64,000 bases of DNA from NCBI GenBank assembly GCA_003049485.1, contig PYST01000110.1, positions 43,412-107,411 of the forward strand. Reading direction: 5' to 3'. The notes below the pieces were generated by a model. That model was not told where the DNA came from. It saw only the letters and a list, made by a program, of their open reading frames with translations, and made no database searches. Position 1 is the stretch's first letter. Every line of letters begins with the position of its first letter. Below are positions 54,101-64,000 of this stretch, one piece after another. The stretch comes from Ophioceras dolichostomum. Its lineage: Eukaryota; Ascomycota; Sordariomycetes; Magnaporthales; Ophioceraceae. Made by a program: the position numbers and the translations under genes.

Positions 54101-57100
54101 AGGCAGGGCGACACCGCTGGTCGCCGCCCTTCTTCCACTGCAAGCTCATCCGCCTATATGCCGGGGCGCCCCGAATGCCCGGCGTCTGGGCGCGGCTTGT
54201 CAGCATCAAGAACGGCCGGCTCGACTACCGCGAGTCGCGCAAGAAAATGGCCGGGGCCCTGGGAGGTTACCTGGAGGAGCGCATGTTCGACGTGGTCACG
54301 GACGCAATCCGCGCCGCCGTGCCGCACGAGCTCATCGTCCACAAGGTTTCAGACAACCTGATCAACGTCTTCAAGTCTGTGCAGCAGCTCCACCACCGCT
54401 TCCGCACCGGGACGAACGAGTACATCCTCGACAAGGGGCCAGAGGCGCCGCGCATGATTCCTAAAGTCTCTCTGCGCAGCCGCACAGTGCTGTTCGATCT
54501 CGAGGACGGCGCCTTTGAGTGGAAGTTGGGTATCATATACCGGACCGGGCGTATCGAGCAAATGCAACGGCTCGCACGCGAGGAGGCCTTTCAGGTCAAG
54601 GTCAAGAAGATTCACGAGGCGGAGAGCCGCAAGGAGTCAAGCAAGTTCCGCGCCCGCTCCGCGATAGGACGCGGACGGTCGTCTAAGCACGGAGGGCGTG
54701 TGGGGCAGGCGGGGCCGCACGGGAGGGGGCAGACCACCCTGGGCGGCGACCGGGCCGTGGATGGTGGCGGCGGCCGGCAGCGACGGTCGAGCTCGGAGAA
54801 CCAGGGGCGCCGCAACGGGCGGGGCCGGGGCCCTCGATACGACCCAGAGGGGGCCACCTGCCTTGCGATGAGCGGAAGCGCGCTCCTCACCATCAAGGAA
54901 GCCCGGCAGCGGCTCAATGAGCACAACGCACAGAGCTGGAGACGGCGGATCGACCGGCAGTTCTTGGCGGCTCGAGAATGCATGCGCGAATCCCGCAGCC
55001 AGTTCTGGGGCGCCGACCACCTGCCCGACGACCTGGATGATCACGAGCACATCCTCGAGGTGCCCCAGCGACCGGCCCTGATGGCGGCCTTGATGCACGA
55101 CGTGCACATCACGATCGACCGGCCGTCGTTCCCCATGTGCGAACTGCCCGAGTTCCTGCACAAAGTCGGCAAGGGGATGCCACGAGACATGAAGTACTCG
55201 CTGCTGGTGCCCATGAACGTGGCCATCGAGATGGGCGAGGCCAAGCTGACGCTGCGGGACTATCCCCTGCCGCTTTTACACGTGCCGGGGCTCCGGGCGG
55301 GCCAGTCGTCGCGTCTCTCGGCCCTGTCGCTACGGACCGACTTCGTGATCGCGGAAGAGTATCGCGGTGGGCCAGAGTCCATGCGGCGCGTCCGCGTCAG
55401 CATTATACCGCCGCAGGCCACCGCCGCCGCCGCCGCCGTTGCAGGCTCAGGGGCAGGCACGCCGCCCGGCCCCGGCGGCTTCGCTATAGACGTGCGGCGC
55501 ACGGTGGGGCCCGTCAAGTCGTACTCGGACATGAGCATCGACATCAACACGGCGCTGCCCACGCGCATAACCTGGGGCCCCTCGTACCAGCCAGCTATCC
55601 AGGACATGATGATGGCCATCGAGTCCTTCACCAAGCCGCAGCTGGATCCGTCAGACAGGGTTGGCTTCTGGGACAAGATCCGGCTCAACTTCCACTCGCG
55701 CGTGCGCGTGGCCTGGAAGGGTGACGGCGATGTGCACCTGGCGCTGAAGGGCACCCGCGATCCGTACCACCTGACTGGCAACGGCGCCGGCTTCCTCATG
55801 TGCTGGCGCAACGACGTGCGGTGGAACATCCACGTCGAGGACGACCCGACGCGGTTCATGACCGTGGACAGCGGCGAGTACGTTCTTGCGATACCCGACT
55901 TCAGCCACCAGGCCCGGGAGGGGGCTGCTCGTTTCGCAGGCGATCCGGACGGCGGCAGCGGCAGCCTCTCGGCGCCGGAAGCGGGGCCCAGCGGAGCGGC
56001 AGTTGACGGGGGCAGCGGTGACGCCAACAGCGACAAGCGGATGTTGCGGAGTGCGCGCGGCGGCAGCGCTGCGTTCCAGAAGGTGATCATGAAGCTGTCC
56101 GGGCGGGTTCAGTGGCTCGCCGGGCTCGTGTTCGAGCGGTCCATCGAGGGCGGGCGGCGATCCTTCGACTTCCGGCCCCACTACAACGTGGTGCTTAGGA
56201 CACCAGAGTCGGCCGCTCTCAGCGCCGCGTGGCCGCACAACTACGACGCGTTCCGCGGGTTCAGGAGCCAGCACATCCACCTGTCGATCGCAGTGCGGGC
56301 GCCCGAGGACCGCGAGTGGACACCCTTCAACCCGGAACCCTCGCGCAGCTACAACACGGTGCACCTCACGCCGCGCTTCTTCACGCATTTCTTCGCCTGG
56401 TGGTCTCTCTTTGCGGGGCCAATGTCGCTGCCCATCCGCCAAGGCTCGCTGTGGCCCGGGCGGGAGAAGAACAGCAAGAAGTTCGGCCGCCACCTGGCGA
56501 CGATCAAGTACAACGTCCTGTTCGCACCGCTATTCCTGAGCCACATCTACAAGCACAAGGACCTGGAGGAGAAGGATGGGGGATCTGGAGCGCCCCCCGA
56601 GGCCTCGGAGGCGGCGACAGACGCTCCGCCCCACGGCAGCTCCATGCTAGCCACCGGAATCAAGGTTCGCTTCGACAGCTTCATGCTCGACCTGCACCAG
56701 CGGCGCGAGGAGTTCAACACGCGCGACCGTGGCAGCAACACGCAGTCGCGCACCACGGGCATGAAGATACACGCCGGCCAGCTGGACTTGGCGTCTGTCG
56801 ACGTTCGGGCCGTGTCTGCCAGCATCAAGGGATGCGCCCCAACCAGAGCGACAACGGGGAAAAACGCGGCGCAGGGCCAGCATCGGCGCTCCTCATCCTC
56901 CTCCTCACACCACTACTCGCCACCCGCCTTCTTCGGCCGCAGCCACGACAGAGACAGCCATCACGGCCCCGGTGGCCACGATGGCGTCGGCGATCTTTCG
57001 CGCTTTACGATCCCCGACAACGACTACAGCTGGATCGACATGGACGACTTCGTCGAGCTGGACGCCCTATTGCCCACGGAGGCAAACCCGGACACCAAGA

Positions 57101-59680
57101 TCCTGCCTCTCGCCTACGCACCCCGGGTCACGTACTTCCGACAGACCGACATCGCCGGCGTCATCGCCGGCGACCCGGACCGCTCCAGCCCCTTCGGAGA
57201 CGAGCCTACCCACCGCTGCTTCATGAGCCAGGACGATCCGCGCAGCGTCCAGGCTCAGCTCATCCAGGCTCGTCTGGCGCAGCTCACCGAGCAGATCGAG
57301 GCCCATCGGCGCAATGTTGGCGATGCCGAGCTCAGGGTCATTCGCGACGACCACCGTGACCCGGACCTGATGGCCCAGTTCGACGCCCTGACTCGCCACA
57401 GCTCCGTGCTACAGGACAAGAAGGTGTTCCTCGAGAGCATGCGGCAGCAGATGCAGCAGAACGAGAGGGCTGGTGGCGGCGAAAGCGTCCCGCCTCGCAA
57501 GACCGGTGGCTCCAAGTCCACCCGCTCGCACGACGAGGCCGACGGCACCGACGGGACCGATATGTCGGTCGCCACGCCTCTCCGGGGCGGTTCCATGTCG
57601 ATCCCGTCCGGTGCCGAGTTTGCGAGCGATTTCACAAATCGCTTCGTCGTGCACAACATGCAGCTCAAGTGGAACAACCTGCTGCGAAACATCATCCTTC
57701 GGTACAGCCATCAAGTGAGCCAGCGTCGTGGCTTCGTCTACTACCTCTCCCGGCCGGCTATCAAGTTCATTCTCGACATTGTTGAGGAGCAAGCCAAGCT
57801 CAAGACGTCCAGGCGAGCCTATCCCACAAATCCGTCGACGCCGGCAGCATTCCCAGGGGCCGGAGCAGGGGCCGGCGTCGCTGGTAGCGCTGCAGCAGGT
57901 CTTGGCGTCGGTTCCGGCACAGGCGCCACCCCGGCTCTTACCCCAATTAGCACCCCTACTACTACTGCCTCCACAACAGCGGCAGCAACGGCAACAGCCC
58001 GAGCCAGCAGTGCTGTTACGGCGCCAACACCAGCCGCGGCAACGAGGACCTCATCAACAACTGCCAGTGTAGCAGCTGCCTCTACCGGGGGCTTAAGCAA
58101 TGCCACCACAGCCGCGCCTGAGCCAACGGCGGTCGAGAGAGACACGGCCCGGGAGATCGAGGATCGGATCCGCAAGATACTTCTGGATGGCCGGAAGTTC
58201 GCCAGCAGCACCGACGAACGGGGCGGGAGTGGAGACGCCGACGGCGGCCAGAATACATCCAACCACCCGCCCGCGCTGATGGCAGACCTCTCGGGAGGCA
58301 TCGCTGACGGATTCACGCCCCAGAACAGCTACCACGTGCGCCTGATCGCGCCGCAGATACAGCTGCAGAGCGACAAGAACACCAAGCACGTGGTGCTAGT
58401 GACAGCCAAGGGCATGGAGCTCAAGGTGGTCGAGGTGCTTGACAAGGATCGCATCTTCGACAGCGTCAGCGGGTTGGTACAGCGCCGGTGCCTCGTCAGC
58501 ATGGACAGCACGCAGTTCTTCCTAACGCACCAGAAGTGGTTCTCGAGCCAGCTACTGTCGATGTACTCGGGCAGCACGTACGGCAGCCCCGGCGGCACGT
58601 CGTGGCCGCCCTGGGTGCCAATGGAGGTCATGTTCGACTTCCAAACGGACCCGTTCGGCTTCCGGCGCGTGGTGCAGAAGACGTCAGCCATGTTGCGGTA
58701 TGACAAGTACAATACGCTGCGGCTCAAATACAACGACGAGATCAACAATCCCAGCGCGTCCAGCGAGGACCCGGGCAACTCCGACGCTGAGGCGGATGAG
58801 GAGGCAGACGGGGGGGAAACGGAGGATACTGACGGAACGGACGGGGATGTCGGAAGGGATTCGGAGGATCAAGAGAGCGGAGCGGGTGAGGAGGACATGG
58901 AGGGGAGTGGCGGGAGAGAGATGAAGGAGAGGGTAGCGAACAATAACAACAAGAACAAGAAAGCGAAGAAGAGAAGCGGAACAGCCGCCGGCAACGAGAA
59001 CGACCACCGGGACGCGGCAGCGGCCGAGAAGCGCATGGACAATCTCTGGGTTGAGTTCCCACAGGCGCGCGCTCTTTGCAACTCTTCGCAGTATTACGCC
59101 ATGTACGTCATCGTGCTCGATCTGCTCCTGTACAGCGAGCCGTCGGAGAAGAACCGCAGCGAGAGGCTGGAGAAGATCATGCTGGCCTCGGACTTCAGCG
59201 ACCTGCGCGGTGCTCCCGAGATGGTGGTGCGCCTACAGGAGCGCATCCGCCAGCTGCAGGACATCCGCACACACTTCCAGGTGCACTCGCCGCAGCTGGA
59301 CGGGCACGGCTGGGCGGACCGGCTGGCGCTGGAGCGCGATCTGACGGCGTGCGAGGACGAGCTGTTCTTCACCATGAAAGCCATCACGTCGTCTCAGCGC
59401 GGCCGCTACGACACCGCCACACAGAGCAACGCCCTGCTCCGCTGGAGCATCTCGTTCCGCGAGATCGTGTGGCATCTGATGCGCGACAACAACGAGCCGC
59501 TGGTTGAGCTGCAGCTCAAGGACATGGGCTACGACCGCACGGACAACTCTGACGGCTCGCACATCAACCTCGTCCGCGTAGGCAAGGTGCTGGGGCTCAA
59601 CCTTTTGCCAAACGCCATTTACCCAGAGATGATCGCCCCCTACGTCCAGGAACGGACAGACCGAGCCGCCCAACACCATC

Positions 59681-59756
<76 letters not shown>

Positions 59757-60544
59757 GAACACCAACGCCAACAACAGCAGGAGCAACATCAACGGCAAGG
59801 CCGCCGGTTCTGCAGCTCGCGCAAAGAGTTCCGGTGCCGNAACAACAGCAGGAGCAACATCAACGGCAAGGCCGCCGGTTCTGCAGCTCGCGCAAAGAGT
59901 TCCGGTGCCGCCTCCTTGCCAGCAGCGGCGAGCAGCCAGCCCATGATCCAGGTATACTGGAACATGCTGGAGGCCATCGCCGGCATCCCCGTCATGGACC
60001 ACTTCGAGGTCAAGCTCTTCCCCATGAAGGTGCAGCTCGAGCGTGAGGTCGGCAAGAGGCTTTTCGAATACATCTTCCCGGGCACTGAAGGCGACAGACT
60101 TGAACAGGACGGCTTCGATCTGCGCCAAGATGACGTCGGCGGCAGCAGCAACAGCAGCAATAACCCGCGCGTGCGCGGCTCCCTCGAGCAGCGGCTCCGA
60201 CCTACACTGTCGTGGGACACGAGGACGTCATCATTGTCCAAGCCGGGCAAGGCACTCAGCGTCCACTCAGGCGAGGGTGGTGGCGGAGGTGGCAGTGGCA
60301 GTGGCGGCCATCCTTTCCGGCTCTTCCGTGCGGGCGCAACGGGGGCATCCTCGCGGACGGCGAGCAAGAAGCCGTCATTGGAGTCGCTGCGGTCAGGCGG
60401 AGGCGGAGGTGGAGGCGGAGGCACGGGCACACCGCGGCCGGCCATCGGCCGCTCATCGACGGGTGCGTCGACCAACAGCGAGTCCAAGAGGGTCTCGCGG
60501 TTCGCAGGCCTGCGCAGTGGCCGGGCAGTAGGAGGGGGTGGTGA

Positions 60545-60577
<33 letters not shown>

Positions 60578-61622
60578 TGACGACGGCAAGAGCGACAAGG
60601 GCGACAGGGATGACGGTGGCGACGGCGACGGCGGCGGCGGCAAGCAGTCCGACGACCTGACCAAGATGATCACAAGGGCGAGCAACTACATGACCTTCGC
60701 GTATATCAAGATGCCGTCGGTCGTGCTCTGCCTCAGCTACAAGGGCAAGGGCGATCGCAACCTCGAGGACGTTCACGACTTCGTCTTCCGTCTGCCCACG
60801 ATCGAGTACCGCAACAAGACGTGGTCGAACCTGGACCTTGCCCTCGCCCTCAAGAGCCGTGTCATCAAGGCGCTCATCTCCCACACAGGCGCCATTATCG
60901 GCAACAAATTCTCTCGCCACCGCCCGACCACTGCCCAGCAGTCCAAGCTGCGCGAGCTCGCCACCAGCTCCATGCTGCTGGCTACTCCGACCGGCGGCGC
61001 ATCCGACTCGCGCGACAACAGCGACGATTCGTCCTCGCTGTTCGGCACCTCGCCCGTCGACTTCTCGCGCTCACCGCCTCGGTCGCTGCGCAGCTCGGAG
61101 TCATCGTCCATCATGCTCTCGCGCCCGGCAGGGAGCCGCAGCTCAAGCGTGGCCTCGGCCCGCTCCGGCCGCCGCACCAGCGGCCTCAATGTTGGCACCA
61201 CTTCGGGCGCCGCTGGCAACGGGCCCAGCGTCCCGGCCTTCCTGATGATGACTCCGCCGACCCCACACGAAGGGCCTCAGGGATCCTTTGCGTCGACCCA
61301 CCGTGGTGGCCCGGCCGCCGATGACGCCTTCCGTCCCCGGTCGAGCGGCAGTATTGCGCGACGATCCATCCTCAACGGATCCGCCGGCGAACATGGCGGC
61401 AGCGACCGTGGCAGGCGCTCCGGCATCGGCGGTATGAGAGAGCGGCTCAGTGCGCTGACATCACGGTTCAAGGACCGCGAGACCTCCAGCCTGGACGACA
61501 AGGCCCCTGCATACGACGACGATGAAGAGGACGACGGTGACAGGCACGACACCGACCATCGTCCCCCAGCGCTGTCGAGGCGACACAGCCGCAGTTCGAC
61601 CCGGAGCAGGACGGAACAGTAA
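51133..61622 (+). CDS. FMP27: Fmp27/BLTP2 (Hobbit/SABRE) bridge-like lipid-transfer protein, frame broken by an assembly artefact
   Basis: Giant rod-shaped protein anchored in the ER that is thought to carry lipids across membrane contact sites. Without the artefact the gene is a single exon encoding 3,472 residues. The start ATG at 51133 sits in ideal context (CACCATGG); the frame opens further up only with TTG. Residues 7-35 are a membrane anchor (VFGIIVLIYLSTFVFF). Family signatures are GFWDK at about 1511 (RVGFWDKIRLNFHSRVRV) and WPPW at about 2491, matching the named Pfam segments of Fmp27. An Asn run (59682-59754) and Gly/Asp runs (about 60545-60640) are disordered inserts. A 70-base duplication around a single N (59770-59910) shifts the frame; removing 71 bases joins frames 51133-59839 and 59911-61622. 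I read it as an intact gene. Confidence 0.93.
59682..59754 (+). repeat. Coding AAC repeat (poly-Asn, about 24 residues)
   Basis: Nearly pure AAC codons in Fmp27, just before the duplicated block. A tract this uniform is prone to slippage and to assembly breaks. Confidence 0.95.
59770..59910. repeat. Exact 70-bp tandem duplication separated by one N (likely assembly join)
   Basis: Bases 59770-59839 and 59841-59910 are identical, with N at 59840 between them. This looks like two contig ends with unmerged overlap. Confidence 0.95.
60548..60577 (+). repeat. Coding GGC repeat (poly-Gly)
   Basis: Consecutive GGC codons in the disordered C-terminal insert of Fmp27, followed by an Asp/Gly-rich stretch. 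Confidence 0.85.
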
Positions 61623-64000
61623 AGAAACGAAAACCCGCGACAGAGGTAGCTGGCGGCACGCTATCTTAGTTTGGGGCTTCCTTTTTTTTTTCTTTTTTCT
61701 TTTCACTTCGTCCGAGTTGTTGGTGTTGCCTTCTTTTGGGGCCTTTGTCCGTTTGTGTTTGATCTGGTTGCTTTCCCCTTTCTCTCTTTTTCTCACTTTT
61801 GTTTGTTACTTACTATCTTGGAGCAAATGTTGAAAAGACCCCGGATACGTGTAGGTGTGTAAATATATAAACACATGCCTACGCATACTTTTCCTTTACA
61901 TATATAGCCGTTTTTACCCGTTTGCTTACCATTGTCATGTAAGTGTATACTTGGTGGGCAGGCATCACATCTGTCACGCTTTTGGTTGCGAGCTAAATGG
62001 CCAGCTCAGCACCGTCCAGGCTAGGTCAATATCTATTGCAGTCGAGGTCTTGCGAGTAGAAGCCTCGCTCACCCCTGGTTATCACTCTAGCAACACGGAT
62101 TTTTACTTTTCCATATTTTTTTCTCCTTAAACTGGCAGGGATCAATCTGGAATGGATGGTAAAAGAAACAGCACGGGACCATTAAGCAGCCGTCTGCTGT
62201 GCTGGTTGTTGGCCACTGACATTCAAGGCATAGTATGGACGGTCTGTTGTCCAGCCCACGTGGGGAGGACAAATACCTATGTAGATTTACGCTCCTGTCG
62301 ATATATAGGTCTCGACAGTCTACGACTGTCGTTATCACCTTACTAGGTACCTACCTACAGGTAGGTACCTTAGGAGGGTACCACCTTACGTAGGTAATGT
62401 GATCTATGTCATGAACAGGGCGAGCGGTCAGTTCCGCTCCAGGCACAACGATTAGCTATGTCAGGTAGGCTGTAGGTGGCGTCTGCCATGTGACCGTTGG
62501 CAAAGACCGACTGAAGTGCTGCCTTGACACCTTATACGGCGGGAACGATCACCAAATCAGAAGATGGGAACCGTTCACTTGGGCCTGTCTATACATACTA
62601 CGTAAGTGAGCATGGACCACCTTTCCTAACCGTGAACCGTGCCAGCCTCCCTGCAACCGAAGCCACAAAGGGCATTGACATGCTGCCGTGTTAGGAACGC
62701 TCAGACGTGGGCAATTTAGTCGTACACGATTGAAGGGGGCCGGCGGGCATTTAAGCATTTACACCCCTGCAGATCATTCAGCCCAAAAAACGCCAATTGG
62801 CCCCGTCAAGATCAGCCTCATCAGCCGCCTCATGGAGTATGTACATGGGTTAATGGGCCGGGTTTCAAGACAACGGCAGGCGCTCGGTCCCCTCCTCGAT
62901 TCACCATGATGACTTACTGCAGGCTGCGTCGCTGCTCATCGGACTGTTCAAGTTGCCACATGCAGTACGTCGCCGGTGTATCGCCAGCGTGTCGCCAGTT
63001 CGCCTGGGCTCGCCCGCTTTGGATTCTAAACCAGGAGGCGCCGCGAGAGCGAGCCTTGATGGTGGTATCGTTTTTACGTGAATCACGACGCATTCGGGCC
63101 TTCGTTGTGAGCGTCCGCGAGGACGAGGACGAGGACAGAGCAGAATGCTGCAGCGGCGCAGGGGCGCAGCGGCATGGCATCTGGGATGTGGCCAAGGCTT
63201 CCTTCTGTTTGCCCCAGGAAGGTCAGCCTCCTAGCCTCCTAGCCTCCCAACCCTCCTATCACTCACCTATCATGCACCAAAGCAAAGACTTCTAGTCAGT
63301 CCGTACGTGTTCGGCCACCAAAGAGCAACCAGTCTCGGTGCCTTTCCAAGTGGTTCGTCCCAACCAAGACTATGTTCTCGCTCTCGTGTGCCCAAGTTCC
63401 ATTCTGATCGCCATCGGCACGCTGGCTGGGTCTTCAAGCCCAATCCACTCATCCCTGCATCGACTATGTGTCGCAACTGGACCCGCGTGCCTTCTTGCTA
63501 CCTCTGCCGCCCAAGGCACGGTCGAAGAATCAGTCAGGCAAATATGATCAGCCTGGCGCCTGCGGCCGTGGCCGATGGCAACAGTGCCTGCAGGCATAGA
63601 GTGACGCTCTGTTGTCTTTACTCTGTTCTGTTGCTCTTTCGTCGGAGTCCGTCCTTTCTCATCCATACCCGGTGATCTGCTCGGCAACGCATCATGATAC
63701 ACGACCTAGATTTACCCGGCAGAGAAAGGGAGGCCGCGGCCGCCAGCTGCACGAGTGAGTGTGAGTGCCCTCGCCATCGCCTGGCTCTGGCTATCGACCC
63801 ACCACTGCAGTCGCACCTCTTGCGTCCACCCTGCCGTCCCTTCTCGGCTTCGCCAGCACGCATGCATGCACGGCAGGACGGAACGGGATACGTTCTCTCC
63901 TCAGTCTCCGACTGAGTAGGTGTGGTACGGACGATCTGCCTTTTCGAAGACCATGTGCCCACTCCCGTCTGCCCTCTCGGCGCCCTGACTTGTATAATGT
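61623..64000. other. Gene-free region after Fmp27
   Basis: About 2.4 kb. The first 200 bases are T-rich (61680-61810) and probably form the Fmp27 3' untranslated region. A TAGG/CCTA patch lies at 62341-62396 and a CCTCCTAG triplication at about 63227-63250. Open frames are short and unrecognised. A gene starting beyond the edge cannot be excluded. Confidence 0.5.
62341..62396. repeat. TAGG/CCTA short-repeat patch
   Basis: TACTAGGTACCTACCTACAG followed by GTAGGTACCTTAGG: inverted copies around a short spacer. Confidence 0.75.

Noticed and set aside
55651..56493. Long minus-strand frames over Fmp27, including 55260-56090 and 51268-52146
   Set aside because: GC-rich antisense shadows of one long conserved gene.
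59770..59910. Genuine frameshift making Fmp27 a pseudogene
   Set aside because: An exact duplication around a single N whose removal restores the frame is better explained by an assembly join.
61623..64000. Short frames after Fmp27 (for example 62906-63295 and 63307-63675)
   Set aside because: No domain, no splice pattern, atypical composition; treated as spacer.

Overview
This window is nuclear DNA of a filamentous ascomycete (Pezizomycotina, most likely a Sordariomycete). The evidence is a GC-rich background, genes split by short introns (about 60-370 bases) with fungal GTRNGT donors and CTRAC-like branch sites, and a fungal gene set: NAD-type glutamate dehydrogenase, the rDNA-silencing EH protein Irs4, the Ase1 spindle bundler, Fmp27, and the COP9 subunit Csn5. 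Gene-poor spacers carry many copies of a TAGG/CCTA palindromic short repeat. I saw no rRNA, tRNA, CRISPR, transposon or secondary-metabolite cluster.

Layout. 1-2379 (-): NAD-glutamate dehydrogenase, cut by the window edge. 2380-7043: long spacer. 7044-9636 (+): secreted GH78-like glycosidase. 9962-10719 (+): ribosomal protein eL32. An assembly gap lies in a poly-G run near 11027-11061. 11365-13019 (-): class A Hsp40 with a CaaX tail. 13519-15914 (+): mitochondrial glutamyl-tRNA synthetase. 16504-17654 (-): Csn5. 18215-20491 (-): Irs4. 21879-24467 (-): Ase1. 25627-26930 (+): Pex11-family protein. 27475-28179 (-): GPI-type cell-surface protein. 29989-31857 (-): Golgi pH regulator homologue. 33311-34687 (-): universal stress protein with an acidic tail. 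34688-38730: mostly empty, with one doubtful small gene. 38731-40423 (-): eIF3 subunit l. 41100-44771 (+): ribosome-release GTPase EFL1. 45991-48460 (-): eIF4B. 49156-50101 (+): conserved-looking small membrane protein. 51133-61622 (+): giant bridge-like lipid-transfer protein Fmp27, apparently broken only by an assembly artefact. 61623-64000: no gene seen.

Most genes are housekeeping and there is no operon-like logic. Several act in translation (eL32, mitochondrial GluRS, eIF3l, EFL1, eIF4B), three of them consecutive between 38.7 and 48.5 kb. Divergent pairs (Hsp40/GluRS, Ase1/Pex11, eIF3l/EFL1, eIF4B/49156 gene) share 0.5-1.2 kb promoter regions.

I found no convincing new multi-gene system. 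The most useful observations are a 70-bp duplication around a single N that splits Fmp27 and whose removal restores one frame; two inferred GC-AG introns; very short exons (4, 21 and 30 nt); and the palindromic TAGG repeat family, which also sits inside introns. Exon boundaries were read by eye from splice motifs and remembered family sequences, without alignment.
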